DNA of 64,000 nt, from NCBI GenBank assembly GCA_002840125.1, contig PGZF01000003.1, forward strand, positions 434,001 through 498,000. The letters are read 5' to 3'. Positions 47,240 to 56,941 of the stretch are shown here, in pieces. The stretch's first letter is position 1, and each line of letters starts with the position of its first letter. The notes below the pieces were generated by a model. The model searched no databases. It had not been told where the DNA came from and saw nothing but the letters and a program-made list of their open reading frames with translations. Made by a program: the position numbers and the translations under genes. Origin of the DNA: Gammaproteobacteria bacterium HGW-Gammaproteobacteria-15 (GTDB taxonomy: Bacteria > Pseudomonadota > Gammaproteobacteria > Enterobacterales > Alteromonadaceae).

Positions 47240-47282
47240 TTGCCTTAACAGCGGCCCCTTACTGACTAAACTGTTAAGGCAA
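47240..47282 (-). promoter_or_regulatory. 12-bp inverted repeat covering the ribosome-binding site of the 106-residue gene
   Basis: TTGCCTTAACAG (47240-47251, plus strand) and its exact complement (47271-47282) flank a 19-nt loop. On the minus strand the 3' arm contains TAAGG, the only Shine-Dalgarno-like sequence for ATG 47236, and ends 3 bp before it. It could be a terminator for the cyclophilin gene or a translational switch. Confidence 0.5.
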
Positions 47283-47295
47283 AGTATAGCCGGTT

Positions 47296-47886
47296 TTATT
47301 GCTCTGGCAGTACGATAGCTGTTTTTAACAACACCTTTTCTACCGGCACGTTTGGCCAGCCAAGTTCTGCCGATGTATCTGTGGCTACAGCTCTGATTTT
47401 TTCAATCACATCGTTACCTTCAACAATGTAGCCAAATACGGCGTAGCCCCAGTTACGGCCAGGGTCAAGGTGTGGGTTATCCTGCAGATTAAAGAAGAAC
47501 TGGCTGGTGGCGCTGTGCGGATCATTCAGGCGCGCCATAGCAATAGTGCCAAGCTGATTTTTCATGCCGTTGCCTGATTCGTTAAACACCGGTTTTTGTT
47601 CTTCTACCGGTTTATAATTTGCGTCATAGCCGCCGCCCTGCAAGACAAACTCAGGCTCCAGCCGGTGAAACAGTGTGTTGTCGTAACTTTTCTTTTTCAC
47701 ATAACTGAGAAAATTATTGACGCTAAGCGGGGCACGGCTGCGATCCAGCTCAATAATAATATCGCCATGTGATGTCATTAGTTTTACTTTGGGATACAGA
47801 TTATTAGGCTGGACAAATTGTCCGGCCTGTGCGGCGCACATAACCAGAGTAAATAACAGCAGTGCTAACTTTGTCCAGCTACGCAT
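47296..47886 (-). CDS. Periplasmic cyclophilin-type peptidyl-prolyl isomerase
   Basis: 196 residues with a signal peptide (LALLLFTLVMCAAQA). The cyclophilin core is intact: GDIIIELDRSRAPLSVNNFL, FHRLEPEFVLQGGGYD and ATSQFFFNL, so it should isomerise X-Pro bonds of exported proteins, like PpiA. ATG 47886 is chosen because of the signal peptide and GGGGG just upstream. It follows yajG by 1 bp. Confidence 0.9.
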   Translation of the reverse strand: MRSWTKLALLLFTLVMCAAQAGQFVQPNNLYPKVKLMTSHGDIIIELDRSRAPLSVNNFLSYVKKKSYDNTLFHRLEPEFVLQGGGYDANYKPVEEQKPVFNESGNGMKNQLGTIAMARLNDPHSATSQFFFNLQDNPHLDPGRNWGYAVFGYIVEGNDVIEKIRAVATDTSAELGWPNVPVEKVLLKTAIVLPEQ

Positions 47887-47887
47887 A

Positions 47888-48439
47888 TTACCCCCGGACT
47901 GCCTGGTGCCAGCTGCTGTCTTGCAGAATTTGGCCAAGCACTTGCTCTGTTAATAAACGTAATTCGCGTTCAACTGCGGCTACATCCATACGAAACGGTG
48001 CCGTATAGCTGCTGTCGCCGGAATAGGTTTTGCTGAAGGTCCCCTGATCGCTTTGTACAAACACCGTCAACGAAACCTGATTAGTGACAGAGTGTTCCAG
48101 TGAGCGCTGATCTACCAGTGCCTGCAACAGGGTAATTTTTATGGTCATTTGGGTATTGCTGTTTTGGTCAACTACCGCAGCCTGGTCTGTCAGCGCTTGC
48201 GCCATAGTGTTTTGTATATCGGCACTGATATCGTTGCTGGCGTTAATTTGCTGTATGTCGGTGCCTTTTTGGATCCGCAATGAATAAGGTCTGCCACGCT
48301 CATCAGATACGGCAAAAGCAAACCTGGCTTGTTGCAACTGATTAGATTGCGGCCAGAATATCTGCGGCGACAGAATAAATTTGGGTGTCGGGGCGCTGCA
48401 GCCGGTAAGCAACAGCAGAGTTAAAAGTATATAGCGCAT
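47888..48439 (-). CDS. yajG: YajG family lipoprotein
   Basis: 183 residues with a lipobox (LLLLTGC, lipidated C14). The rest matches the YajG family (DUF-type alpha/beta lipoprotein near ampG in E. coli), with function unknown but linked to the envelope by context. It lies between rlmG (2-bp gap) and the cyclophilin gene, in one tight minus-strand unit. Confidence 0.85.
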   Translation of the reverse strand: MRYILLTLLLLTGCSAPTPKFILSPQIFWPQSNQLQQARFAFAVSDERGRPYSLRIQKGTDIQQINASNDISADIQNTMAQALTDQAAVVDQNSNTQMTIKITLLQALVDQRSLEHSVTNQVSLTVFVQSDQGTFSKTYSGDSSYTAPFRMDVAAVERELRLLTEQVLGQILQDSSWHQAVRG

Positions 48440-48441
48440 GT

Positions 48442-49605
48442 TCAGCTCCTTTTTATGGCTTCTAAAATGACAAATTTAGGGTCGGCCGCCAACTGTTGGC
48501 AATTGCCGAATAAACGCTTAAGCACATCAGCATACCCCAGATGACGGTTTGCCACTATGCGCAAACGGCCGCCTTGTTTCAGTACCCGTTTGGTGTCGGT
48601 AAACATCTGGTTGGCGATATGGCCGGTAACGGCATGTTGCTGATGAAATGGCGGGTTGCACAGCACCACATCAGCCGATTTATCTGCTTGCTGGCTCAGG
48701 CAGTCATCGACGATAAACTCACACTGCGCTAATTTGTCCGGCAAGTTGGTGGCTATGGTTTGCCGGGCCGAGTCTGCCGCCATATAAGATTCATCACAAC
48801 ACAACAGCTGAAAATCATTGTGCTGGCTTAACAGCGCCAGTCCCAACACACCATTGCCACAACCTAAATCTATAACGCGCTGGGCGCTTTTTATTTCAGG
48901 CAAATGCTGTAAAAAGAACCGTGCGCCCTGATCGAGCTTTTCCCGGGAAAACACATTGGCATGGTTTATCACCGTAAACTCGGTCTGCTCCAGTGGCCAG
49001 GCTAATGGAAACTCTACTGCAGCTGCCCCCGGCAGTGGCGCGCTAAAGCTGCATTGGATTAACCGGCACTTCTTCACTGTGAGCGACGCTGTGGCCGGGC
49101 CCAGCGTATTGTCAAACATCGCCAGTACGTTACGGTTGATATCTTTTGCTTTGGCACTGGCCAGAATGATGCTTTGTGGCGTAACTACACGGGCAAGTTG
49201 TTGCAATACATATTGCAGATAACTGTGATTATTGGGAAGCTTCAGCAGCACTATATCTGGTTGCGCAGGGTAGGGTGCCAGGCTGGATAGTTGCTGCAGG
49301 CCGCTATCGGCAATGTTGTTTTGCTGGCGGTTATATAAAGTGCCCTTTGCCGCCAGTACAGAGTCGTTTATCTGAAACTGAGTACAATCAGATAATGCAC
49401 AGGACAAAGCGCCAAAGCTGTCATTAATAAGCAGCAACGTCGGCTGACGCTGATGCTGTGCTGTAAATTGAGCAATGGCTTCCTGCGCGTGCAGGATTAA
49501 CAATTCGTCAGCCGCATCCCACGCCTGTAAACTGTTATTGGGTTGGTTAAGCGGCCAGCGGTGTAATTGCAGGCTGCCTTGAGAATGCACAAAAGTGGTA
49601 TTCAT
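48442..49605 (-). CDS. rlmG: 23S rRNA (guanine1835-N2)-methyltransferase
   Basis: 387 residues, E. coli RlmG 378. Two Rossmann methyltransferase domains: the N-terminal one lacks a working SAM site and binds RNA; the C-terminal one has the SAM motif VIDLGCGNGVLGLAL and the catalytic NPPFHQ, typical of N2-guanine methylation. ATG 49605 is chosen from the family N-terminus; a frame extension to 49830 would run through the divergent alkB-like gene. Only 23 bp separate the two starts. Confidence 0.92.
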   Translation of the reverse strand: MNTTFVHSQGSLQLHRWPLNQPNNSLQAWDAADELLILHAQEAIAQFTAQHQRQPTLLLINDSFGALSCALSDCTQFQINDSVLAAKGTLYNRQQNNIADSGLQQLSSLAPYPAQPDIVLLKLPNNHSYLQYVLQQLARVVTPQSIILASAKAKDINRNVLAMFDNTLGPATASLTVKKCRLIQCSFSAPLPGAAAVEFPLAWPLEQTEFTVINHANVFSREKLDQGARFFLQHLPEIKSAQRVIDLGCGNGVLGLALLSQHNDFQLLCCDESYMAADSARQTIATNLPDKLAQCEFIVDDCLSQQADKSADVVLCNPPFHQQHAVTGHIANQMFTDTKRVLKQGGRLRIVANRHLGYADVLKRLFGNCQQLAADPKFVILEAIKRS

Positions 49606-49628
49606 AGAAACACGAGTGATGAAATAAG

Positions 49629-50261
49629 ATGAGTATTTTGACACGGCCACGTCAGGCCGACAACCAGCAATACCCTGAGCAAGTGTTCCATTTGCCCGAT
49701 GCGCATATGATATTATGGCCGGGTTGGTTAAATGCCGGTGAAAGTGCGAAGCTGCAAGCTGAACTGGTTGCTCAGTTAGCCTGGGCGCAGGACAGTATTC
49801 TGATGTTTGGCAAAAAGGTAAAAATACCACGCCAGCAAGTATGGATGGGCGATAGTCATTGTAGTTATCGCTATTCAGGCACTACTTTTATGCCTGTGCC
49901 CTGGCATCCGGCAGTAAAGCAACTGGCTGGTGAGATAAGCCGGTTTTTGCAGCAACCGTTTAACTGCGTGTTGCTGAATTTATATGCAAACGGTCAGCAA
50001 CATATGGGCTGGCATGCTGACAATGAGCCAGAACTGGGAGATGATCCTGTTATCGCCTCTGTCAGCCTTGGCGCAGCGCGGCGTTTTGAGTTAAAACATC
50101 GCCGGCAGCAGTGGCAACTGGCGCTGGATTTGACGCCCGGTAGTTTGTTGCTGATGAGTCAGGGCTGCCAGAAGCACTGGCTGCACCGGTTGCCAAAGCA
50201 AAGCCGGGTAACTGAGACAAGGTTGAACCTGACCTTTCGTTATATTGCGGCAAAGGCTTAG
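49629..50261 (+). CDS. AlkB-like 2-oxoglutarate/Fe(II) dioxygenase
   Basis: 210 residues. The iron ligands H129-x-D131 (MGWHADNEPELGDD) and H186, and the 2-oxoglutarate Arg pair R198 and R204 in RLNLTFR are all present, so it should demethylate alkylated nucleic-acid bases oxidatively. The short N-terminal part and motif spacing are closer to the ALKBH2/3-like bacterial branch than to E. coli AlkB. Divergent from rlmG with 23 bp between start codons, so its promoter must lie inside the rlmG 5' region. Confidence 0.9.
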   Translation: MSILTRPRQADNQQYPEQVFHLPDAHMILWPGWLNAGESAKLQAELVAQLAWAQDSILMFGKKVKIPRQQVWMGDSHCSYRYSGTTFMPVPWHPAVKQLAGEISRFLQQPFNCVLLNLYANGQQHMGWHADNEPELGDDPVIASVSLGAARRFELKHRRQQWQLALDLTPGSLLLMSQGCQKHWLHRLPKQSRVTETRLNLTFRYIAAKA

Positions 50262-50387
50262 ACAAATTTATTTTTAGTAACGCCGCCAGCCCGTTAGTTC
50301 TGATTATTTAACTTGACAGCAAAACCCGCTGGCAAGTTTAACGCGGGCATCTAGAGTTAATTAAAGGAATAAAAAAGGATTAGGGCT

Positions 50388-50720
50388 ATGTTGATTCATA
50401 CAGCTATTGAGCAGAAGTTACTTAGTGCATTTGATCCTGTGTTCCTTGACGTGGTGAACGAAAGCCACCTGCATAATGTGCCTCAGGGCTCTGAGTCGCA
50501 TTTTAAAGTGGTCATTGTAACGCCAGCTTTTAATGGCTTGCGCTTGTTACAGCGCCACAGGGCAGTTAATGCCATAGTGGCAGAGGAACTGGCAGAGAAA
50601 ATACACGCATTAGCGTTACATACGTACACGCCGTCGGAGTGGTACGAATACTACGCCGAAAAACCGCCAGTGTCGCCTCGATGCTATGGCGGTAATAAAA
50701 CTGAAAAAGCGTCGATATGA
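50388..50720 (+). CDS. bolA: BolA family protein
   Basis: 110 residues (E. coli 105). The class II KH-like fold typical of BolA is visible as EQKLLSAFDPVFLDVVNES with HFKVVIVTPAFNGLRLLQRHRAVNAIV; the conserved H in SHFKV is the glutaredoxin/Fe-S partner ligand. It regulates envelope and motility genes and interacts with monothiol glutaredoxins in other species. AAAGGA-like sites occur upstream of ATG 50388. Ends in a strong terminator. Confidence 0.93.
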   Translation: MLIHTAIEQKLLSAFDPVFLDVVNESHLHNVPQGSESHFKVVIVTPAFNGLRLLQRHRAVNAIVAEELAEKIHALALHTYTPSEWYEYYAEKPPVSPRCYGGNKTEKASI

Positions 50721-50730
50721 CGCTTTTTTT
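50704..50730 (+). terminator. Rho-independent terminator of bolA
   Basis: AAAAAGCGTC (50704-50713) pairs with GACGCTTTTT (50719-50728) around a 5-nt loop and runs into seven T. It overlaps the bolA stop codon. Confidence 0.9.
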
Positions 50731-50845
50731 CTGTCCGGCGTACATTAATTTTAATCTGGCAGATAAAACGTGCTGATCAGACCTGTTTTCTGCGGTAAAG
50801 TTTTACACTAGCGTCAATTTTGTCGAGACAACAGCAGGAGCTGTC

Positions 50846-52039
50846 ATGGTTATTCAACCGAAAATTCGTGGTTTTATCTGTACTAACGCTCATCCTGTCG
50901 GCTGTGCCGAGCATGTAAAAGAACAAATCGAGTATGTTAAAAACGCTGGCCCTGTAGCCAATGGGCCGAAGAATGTGCTGGTGATTGGTGCTTCTACCGG
51001 TTACGGCCTGGCCTCACGTATTACTGCAGCTTTTGGCTCAGGTGCTAAAACCCTGGGTATATTTTTTGAGAAAGAACCCACAGATAGCAAAACGGCCTCT
51101 GCCGGTTGGTATAACACAGCCGCATTTGAACAGGCTGCTCAGGCAGAAGGGCTGTGGAATAAACATATTAATGGTGATGCTTTTACCGACGAGCTAAAAG
51201 CACAAGCCATTGATATTATCCGCACTGAAATGGGTAAAATTGATCTGGTGGTGTATAGCCTGGCTGCGCCGCGCCGCAAAGACCCTGTAAGCGGCGAGAT
51301 CTTCAGCTCAGTGTTAAAACCTATTGGTCAGTCATATACCGCCAGAACACTCAATACCAGCAAGCGTGAAATTGAAGAAGTGTCGGTTGAGCCGGCAAAC
51401 GACGATGAAATTTATCAGACAGTAAAAGTGATGGGTGGTGAAGACTGGGAGCGCTGGTTAACTCAGCTGGATGCTGCCGGTGTACTGGCAGATAACTGCC
51501 AGACAGTAGCTTACACCTATATTGGTAAAGAACTGACCTGGCCTATTTATGGTAAAGCCACTATCGGCAAAGCTAAAGAAGATTTAGACCGGGCTGCCGC
51601 TGCCATTACGGCTCAGCTGGCAGGTAAAAAAGGTAAGGCTTACGTGGCGTCGTTAAAAGCGCTGGTTACTCAGGCCAGCTCTGCCATTCCTATTATGCCG
51701 CTGTATATTTCACTGTTATATCGTGTCATGAAAGAAGAAGGCACGCATGAAGGCTGTATTGAGCAGATTAACGGTTTATTCCGCCAGGGGTTATACAGTG
51801 ATACCCCGCTGATGGATGAGGCCGGCCGTTTACGTATGGACGGTAAAGAGCTTAGCGCACATATTCAACAGGCAGTAAAAGATTTATGGGGCCGGGTAAC
51901 AACAGACAGCATTGATACGCTGACTGATTACAAAGGCTATCATAATGAATTCTTAAGGCTATTTGGCTTTGGTTACAGCCATGTTGATTATGATGCAGAT
52001 GTTTCACCTATGGTGCCACTGCAAAACATTGCCGGTTAA
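50846..52039 (+). CDS. fabV: Enoyl-[ACP] reductase FabV
   Basis: 397 residues (family about 400). An NADH-dependent trans-2-enoyl-ACP/CoA reductase of the short-chain dehydrogenase superfamily, the last step of fatty-acid elongation. Features: MVIQPKIRGFICTNAHPVGC at the N-terminus, the nucleotide loop GASTGYGLASR, and the long-spaced Y-x8-K active site (YTYIGKELTWPIYGKATIGKAK). FabV enzymes are insensitive to triclosan. AGGAG precedes ATG 50846. Monocistronic, ended by a terminator. Confidence 0.97.
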   Translation: MVIQPKIRGFICTNAHPVGCAEHVKEQIEYVKNAGPVANGPKNVLVIGASTGYGLASRITAAFGSGAKTLGIFFEKEPTDSKTASAGWYNTAAFEQAAQAEGLWNKHINGDAFTDELKAQAIDIIRTEMGKIDLVVYSLAAPRRKDPVSGEIFSSVLKPIGQSYTARTLNTSKREIEEVSVEPANDDEIYQTVKVMGGEDWERWLTQLDAAGVLADNCQTVAYTYIGKELTWPIYGKATIGKAKEDLDRAAAAITAQLAGKKGKAYVASLKALVTQASSAIPIMPLYISLLYRVMKEEGTHEGCIEQINGLFRQGLYSDTPLMDEAGRLRMDGKELSAHIQQAVKDLWGRVTTDSIDTLTDYKGYHNEFLRLFGFGYSHVDYDADVSPMVPLQNIAG

Positions 52040-52048
52040 TTTTATCAG

Positions 52049-52068
52049 GCCGCCTACGGGCGGCTTTT
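52049..52068 (+). terminator. Rho-independent terminator of fabV
   Basis: GCCGCC (52049-52054) pairs with GGCGGC (52059-52064) around a TACG tetraloop, followed by TTTT, 10 bp after the fabV stop. Confidence 0.8.
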
Positions 52069-52215
52069 GTTTATGCGCAAATGGACTAAAGTTGACTAGA
52101 ATTTGCAGCAGCAAAACGCTAATGTCGCTCCGCTGTCAGGGTAGACCAATGGCCATATAGCCCGGTTGGTTTACCGGAAAATTTGCGCAACAGCATAGAT
52201 AGGCAGCTGTATTAA

Positions 52216-52224
52216 TGCTAGAAT
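52216..52224 (+). promoter_or_regulatory. nqrA: Candidate nqr operon promoter (extended -10)
   Basis: TGC followed by TAGAAT (52219-52224) is an extended -10 element; no good -35 is present. Transcripts from here would have a leader of about 128 nt before nqrA ATG. The rest of the 319-bp fabV-nqrA spacer, apart from the fabV terminator, shows no gene or recognisable riboswitch. Confidence 0.4.
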
Positions 52225-52358
52225 CCGCGACTTTAATACGTGTATCTGGTTTAAAAATAAACAGCGGGAAACCCTGATAAATAACTCCGGATGCGCTGCG
52301 CGGTGAGCAGCTGAAAAACTAGGCCCTGTTTCTTCCCAAAATAGTAGTGCAAGTACGT

Positions 52359-53696
52359 ATGATAAAACTCAAAAAAGGCTTGGACATTCCCCTCGCGGGC
52401 AGTCCTAAACAAGAGATCAGTGCGGGCAATACCATTAACACTGTCGCTGTATTAGGCGAAGAGTATATTGGTATGCGTCCGACCATGTCGGTTGAAGTTG
52501 GCGATACGGTAAAGAAAGGCCAGGTACTTTTCGAAGATAAGAAAAATCCGGGCGTTAAGTTTACTGCACCGTTGGCGGGCACCGTCAAAGAGATCAACCG
52601 TGGCGCTAAGCGGGTATTACAATCTGTAGTTATTGCTGCTGCAGGTGATGATGCCGTCCAGTTTGCCAAATATTCTGCCGATCAGCTCGCTGGCGTAAGC
52701 CGGGAACAGATCGTGCAAAATCTGGTGGACTCAGGGTTATGGGTTGCACTTCGCACCCGCCCGTTTAGCCAGACCCCAGCCATTGACAGTATCCCACGTG
52801 CGATTTTCGTCAATGCCATGGATACCAATCCGCTGGCGGCCGATCCTGCTGTAGTTATTGCTGCAGACAGCGAGGCATTTACTCAGGGCTTAACCCTGTT
52901 AGCAACGCTGACAGACGGTAAGCTATACCTGTGTAAGAAAGCCGGCGCGACAGTACCAACTATCAGCAAAGCTGAAGTTGCAGAGTTTGATGGCCCGCAC
53001 CCGGCTGGTCTGGTAGGTACGCATATTCACCTGCTTGACCCCGTTAGTGCGAAAAAGATGGTTTGGCACATCGGTTATCAGGACGTTATCGCAATCGGCA
53101 AGTTATTTACCACCGGTGAGTTGCACAGTGAACGTGTAATCGCTGTTGCCGGCCCGGTAGTGAAAAATCCGCGTTTGGTTAAAACCGTACTGGGCGCTTC
53201 AACCAGCGAACTGACAGCCGGTGAACTGACAGACGGCCAGAACCGTATTATTTCTGGTTCAGTGTTAGCAGGTGCTACGGCACATGGCGTACATGGCTAT
53301 GTCGGGCGTTACCATACACAGCTTTCTGTGCTGGCTGAAGGTACTGAAAAAGAGTTCTTAGGCTGGATTGCTCCGGGCGCAACGAAGTTTTCAGTAACCC
53401 GCGCTTATTTGTCACATCTGAATCCGAAGCGGCTGTTTAGTATGACTACCACCACTAATGGTTCAGCCCGTGCCATGGTACCGATTGGTAACTATGAGCG
53501 CGTGATGCCACTGGATATTCTGCCTACGTTGCTGCTGCGTGACATGGTGTCGGGTGACACTGATGGTGCAGTATCCTTAGGTTGTCTGGAATTAGACGAA
53601 GAAGATCTGGCGCTGTGTACCTTTGTGTGTCCGGGTAAGTATGACTATGGCACCATTTTGCGTAGTTGCCTGACGACCATTCAGAAGGAAGGCTAA
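52359..53696 (+). CDS. nqrA: Na+-translocating NADH:quinone reductase subunit A
   Basis: 445 residues (V. cholerae 446). The peripheral cytoplasmic subunit at the quinone end of the Na+-NQR. N-terminal [16 protein letters not shown] and the [18 protein letters not shown] lipoyl-like segment are characteristic. ATG 52359 is preferred to GTG 52347 because it gives the family N-terminus; a Shine-Dalgarno is poor. First gene of nqrABCDEF-apbE-nqrM. Confidence 0.96.
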   Translation: MIKLKKGLDIPLAGSPKQEISAGNTINTVAVLGEEYIGMRPTMSVEVGDTVKKGQVLFEDKKNPGVKFTAPLAGTVKEINRGAKRVLQSVVIAAAGDDAVQFAKYSADQLAGVSREQIVQNLVDSGLWVALRTRPFSQTPAIDSIPRAIFVNAMDTNPLAADPAVVIAADSEAFTQGLTLLATLTDGKLYLCKKAGATVPTISKAEVAEFDGPHPAGLVGTHIHLLDPVSAKKMVWHIGYQDVIAIGKLFTTGELHSERVIAVAGPVVKNPRLVKTVLGASTSELTAGELTDGQNRIISGSVLAGATAHGVHGYVGRYHTQLSVLAEGTEKEFLGWIAPGATKFSVTRAYLSHLNPKRLFSMTTTTNGSARAMVPIGNYERVMPLDILPTLLLRDMVSGDTDGAVSLGCLELDEEDLALCTFVCPGKYDYGTILRSCLTTIQKEG

Positions 53697-53698
53697 TC

Positions 53699-54904
53699 AT
53701 GAGTTTGAAGCATTTTTTAGAGCGCATTGAACCGTCTTTTGAGAAAGGCGGTAAATATGAAAAGTGGTATGCGCTGTATGAAGCTATTGCCACTGTCCTT
53801 TATACCCCAGGTCTGGTTACGAAAAACGGTACTCACGTACGTGACAGTATCGATTTAAAACGCATCATGATCTTTGTCTGGCTGGCGTTATTCCCGGCGC
53901 TGTTCTTTGGTATGTACAATATTGGTCATCAGGCGGTTATTGCCCTGCAGGCTGGTTTTGGCACGCCAGATACCTGGCAGGTTGCTATTTATCAGGCCTT
54001 AGGTGGTGAACTGACAGCCCAATCCGGCTGGGGCAGTAAAATGTGGTACGGCGCCGTGTGGTTTCTGCCAATTTACGCTGTAACCTTTATTGTTGGTGGC
54101 TTTTGGGAAGTATTGTTTGCCTCAGTGCGTAAGCACGAAGTTAACGAAGGCTTCTTTGTTAGTTCTATCCTGTTTGCGTTAATTCTGCCGGCCACTATTC
54201 CGCTGTGGCAGGTAGCACTGGGTATTACTTTCGGTATCGTTATTGCCAAAGAAGTGTTTGGTGGTACCGGCCGTAACTTCTTAAACCCGGCGCTGGCTGG
54301 CCGTGCGTTTCTGTTTTTTGCTTATCCGGCACAAATTTCCGGTGATGCAGTATGGACAGTAGCTGATGGTTATTCAGGCGCAACCTGGTTAAGTAAAGCA
54401 GCAGCCGGCGAGCTGGATTACGCCGCTAACATGGAATTGTGGTGGGATGCCTTCCTTGGCTTTATTCCGGGTTCTGTCGGTGAAACCTCAGTGTTAGCAC
54501 TGCTAATTGGTGGTTTAGCCCTGATTTACTTCCGCATTGCCTCCTGGCGCATAGTTGCCGGTGTGATGGTGGGTATGGTGCTGTCTGCCTATCTGTTTAA
54601 CGCCATTGGCTCAGAAAGTAATGCTATGTTTGCCATGCCATGGCACTGGCATCTGGTATTGGGCGGCTTTGCCATTGGTATGTTATTTATGGCAACTGAC
54701 CCGGTTTCAGCGTCCTTTACTGATAAAGGTAAGTGGGCATACGGTATTCTGATTGGCTTTATGGTTGTGATGATCCGTGTCGTTAACCCGGCATACCCTG
54801 AAGGTATGATGTTAGCCATACTGTTCGCTAACCTGTTTGCGCCATTGTTCGATTTCTTCGTGGCTCAGGCCAATATCAAACGGAGGCTGGCACGTAATGT
54901 CTAG
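53699..54904 (+). CDS. nqrB: Na+-NQR subunit B
   Basis: 401 residues, about ten membrane spans. FMN is attached covalently by a phosphoester to the Thr of the SGAT motif, here T229 in [10 protein letters not shown]. NqrB also holds riboflavin and much of the sodium path. ATG 53699 lies right after nqrA with AAGGAAGG upstream; extension to 53666 is not needed. Overlaps nqrC by 8 bp. Confidence 0.96.
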   Translation: MSLKHFLERIEPSFEKGGKYEKWYALYEAIATVLYTPGLVTKNGTHVRDSIDLKRIMIFVWLALFPALFFGMYNIGHQAVIALQAGFGTPDTWQVAIYQALGGELTAQSGWGSKMWYGAVWFLPIYAVTFIVGGFWEVLFASVRKHEVNEGFFVSSILFALILPATIPLWQVALGITFGIVIAKEVFGGTGRNFLNPALAGRAFLFFAYPAQISGDAVWTVADGYSGATWLSKAAAGELDYAANMELWWDAFLGFIPGSVGETSVLALLIGGLALIYFRIASWRIVAGVMVGMVLSAYLFNAIGSESNAMFAMPWHWHLVLGGFAIGMLFMATDPVSASFTDKGKWAYGILIGFMVVMIRVVNPAYPEGMMLAILFANLFAPLFDFFVAQANIKRRLARNV

Positions 54905-55682
54905 TAATAACGATAGCATCAGCAAAACGCTGATCGTAGTCATCTCTTTATGTTTAGTTTGTGCGGTGATTGTATCTACTGCGGCAGTGCAGTTACGTCC
55001 GCAACAAACAGCAAACAAGCTGCTGGACTCGCAGAAAAACGTGTTGGCAGTAACGGGGTTACTGTCTGGTAGCGATATTAATGCGCTGTACAGCAAACAT
55101 ATTGAAGAGCGCTTTGTGGATTTAAACACCGGCGATTTCGTTGAAAAGCCTGCTAACTACGATTACCGGAAATTTATGAAAAATCCGGAAGAGAGTATTC
55201 GCTTGTCAGGTGACGAAGATGTCGCGTCAATTAAAAGCCGCGCTAATATTGCTCCGGTTTATCTGGCGTACAACGATGGTGTCGAGTCAGGCGAGTTATC
55301 AGCCATAGTGTTGCCAATCCATGGCTACGGTTTATGGTCAACGATGCATGCCTTTTTAGCGCTGGGTGCTGATGGTTCTACCATCAAAGGCCTTAACTAC
55401 TATGAGCAGGGTGAAACAGCCGGCTTAGGTGGTGAAGTGCAAAATCCAAGGTGGGTGGCGCAATTCGAAGGTAAAAAGCTGCTTGATCAATCTGGTGCGC
55501 CCGCTATTAAAGTGGTTAAACCGGGTAATGCCAGCGCTGATTCTGCCTTTGAAGTTGACGGCTTGTCTGGTGCAACCTTAACCAGCAATGGCGTACAGTA
55601 CACTTTCGATTTCTGGGCAGGTGCTAAGGGGTTTGCCCCGTTCCTGGCTAAAGTTCGCGACGGAGCATTGAATAATGGCTAA
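54897..55682 (+). CDS. nqrC: Na+-NQR subunit C
   Basis: 261 residues with one N-terminal membrane span (about 12-30) and a periplasmic FMN-binding domain. FMN is attached to T227 in LSGATLTS, the counterpart of V. cholerae Thr225. ATG 54897 has GGAGG upstream; it overlaps nqrB by 8 bp and nqrD by 8 bp. Confidence 0.96.
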   Translation: MSSNNDSISKTLIVVISLCLVCAVIVSTAAVQLRPQQTANKLLDSQKNVLAVTGLLSGSDINALYSKHIEERFVDLNTGDFVEKPANYDYRKFMKNPEESIRLSGDEDVASIKSRANIAPVYLAYNDGVESGELSAIVLPIHGYGLWSTMHAFLALGADGSTIKGLNYYEQGETAGLGGEVQNPRWVAQFEGKKLLDQSGAPAIKVVKPGNASADSAFEVDGLSGATLTSNGVQYTFDFWAGAKGFAPFLAKVRDGALNNG

Positions 55683-56304
55683 TGCAAAAGAAATTAAAAC
55701 GGTTCTGTTTGGCCCGGTATTTGCCAATAACCCTATTGCTTTACAGGTACTGGGTATCTGTTCTGCGCTGGCGGTAACCACTAAGATGGATAAAGCCCTG
55801 GTTATGTGTATTGCACTGACTCTGGTAACGGCTTTCTCTAACTTTTTTATCTCGTTAATTCGTAACCATATACCGTCCAGCGTGCGCATTATTGTGCAAA
55901 TGACGATCATTGCTTCTCTGGTAATAGTAGTAGACCAATTACTGAAAGCCTTTGCCTACGACGTAGCCAAAGAGTTATCGGTGTTTGTTGGCCTGATTAT
56001 TACTAACTGTATCGTAATGGGTCGTGCTGAAGCGTTCGCGATGAAAAGCGCGCCAGGTATCAGCTTCCTTGATGGTATCGGTAATGGTTTAGGTTATAGC
56101 GTGGTACTGATGACCGTTGCCTTTATTCGTGAATTAGGCGGTTCAGGTACTCTGTTTGGTATTGAAATTATGCCACTGGTAAAAGATGGCGGCTGGTATC
56201 AGCCGATGGGCTTGCTGCTAATGCCACCAAGCGCCTTTATCATTATTGCCGGCCTGATTTGGTTACTGCGTACTTACCGTACTGAACAAGTCGAGAAGGC
56301 ATAA
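55675..56304 (+). CDS. nqrD: Na+-NQR subunit D
   Basis: 209 residues, six membrane spans. C29 ([10 protein letters not shown]) and C112 (ITNCIVMGR) correspond to the cysteines that, with two in NqrE, hold the intramembrane iron centre. ATG 55675 overlaps the nqrC stop by 8 bp; GGAG lies upstream. Confidence 0.96.
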   Translation: MANAKEIKTVLFGPVFANNPIALQVLGICSALAVTTKMDKALVMCIALTLVTAFSNFFISLIRNHIPSSVRIIVQMTIIASLVIVVDQLLKAFAYDVAKELSVFVGLIITNCIVMGRAEAFAMKSAPGISFLDGIGNGLGYSVVLMTVAFIRELGGSGTLFGIEIMPLVKDGGWYQPMGLLLMPPSAFIIIAGLIWLLRTYRTEQVEKA

Positions 56305-56314
56305 GGAGCTGTAG

Positions 56315-56923
56315 ATGGAACATTATATAAGCTTATTTGTTCGCGCAGTGTTTATTGAGAACCTGGCGCTGACCTTCTTCCTTGGTATGTGTACTTTTAT
56401 TGCCGTATCAAAGAAAATTACTACAGCCTTTGGCCTGGGTGTTGCAGTTATCGTTGTACTGGGTATTTCAGTACCGGTAAACAACCTGGTGTATCAAAAC
56501 TTGTTAGCGCCTGGCGCCTTAAGCTGGGCAGGTTTCCCTGAGGCTGATTTAAGCTTTCTGGGTTTCTTAACTTACATTGGTGTTATCGCTGCCTTAGTAC
56601 AAATTCTGGAAATGACGTTAGATAAGTTCTTTCCGGCGTTGTACAACGCTCTGGGTATTTTCCTGCCGTTAATCACGGTGAACTGTGCCATTTTCGGTGC
56701 AGTGGCCTTTATGGTGGAACGTGATTACAACTTCGGTGAAAGCGTAGTATTTGGCTTGGGCAGCGGCGTAGGCTGGGCTTTAGCAATTACTCTGCTGGCC
56801 GGTATTCGTGAGAAGCTGAAATACGCAGATATTCCACACGGTTTACGTGGCCTGGGTATTACCTTCTTAATGGTTGGTTTAATGGGGTTGGGCTTTATGT
56901 CTTTCTCCGGTGTTTCACTGTAA
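56315..56923 (+). CDS. nqrE: Na+-NQR subunit E
   Basis: 202 residues (V. cholerae 198), six spans in inverted topology to NqrD. C26 ([13 protein letters not shown]) and C124 ([10 protein letters not shown]) supply the other two ligands of the intramembrane iron centre. AAGGAG precedes ATG 56315. Confidence 0.96.
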   Translation: MEHYISLFVRAVFIENLALTFFLGMCTFIAVSKKITTAFGLGVAVIVVLGISVPVNNLVYQNLLAPGALSWAGFPEADLSFLGFLTYIGVIAALVQILEMTLDKFFPALYNALGIFLPLITVNCAIFGAVAFMVERDYNFGESVVFGLGSGVGWALAITLLAGIREKLKYADIPHGLRGLGITFLMVGLMGLGFMSFSGVSL

Positions 56924-56941
56924 GGGGTAAGGGAACGCAAT

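Noticed and set aside
48541..48732. Plus-strand frame inside rlmG
   Set aside because: Shadow of the methyltransferase coding strand; no homology or start signal.
49606..49830. N-terminal extension of rlmG through the alkB-like gene
   Set aside because: The RlmG family N-terminus begins at the ATG at 49605, and the extension is the reverse of a conserved gene.
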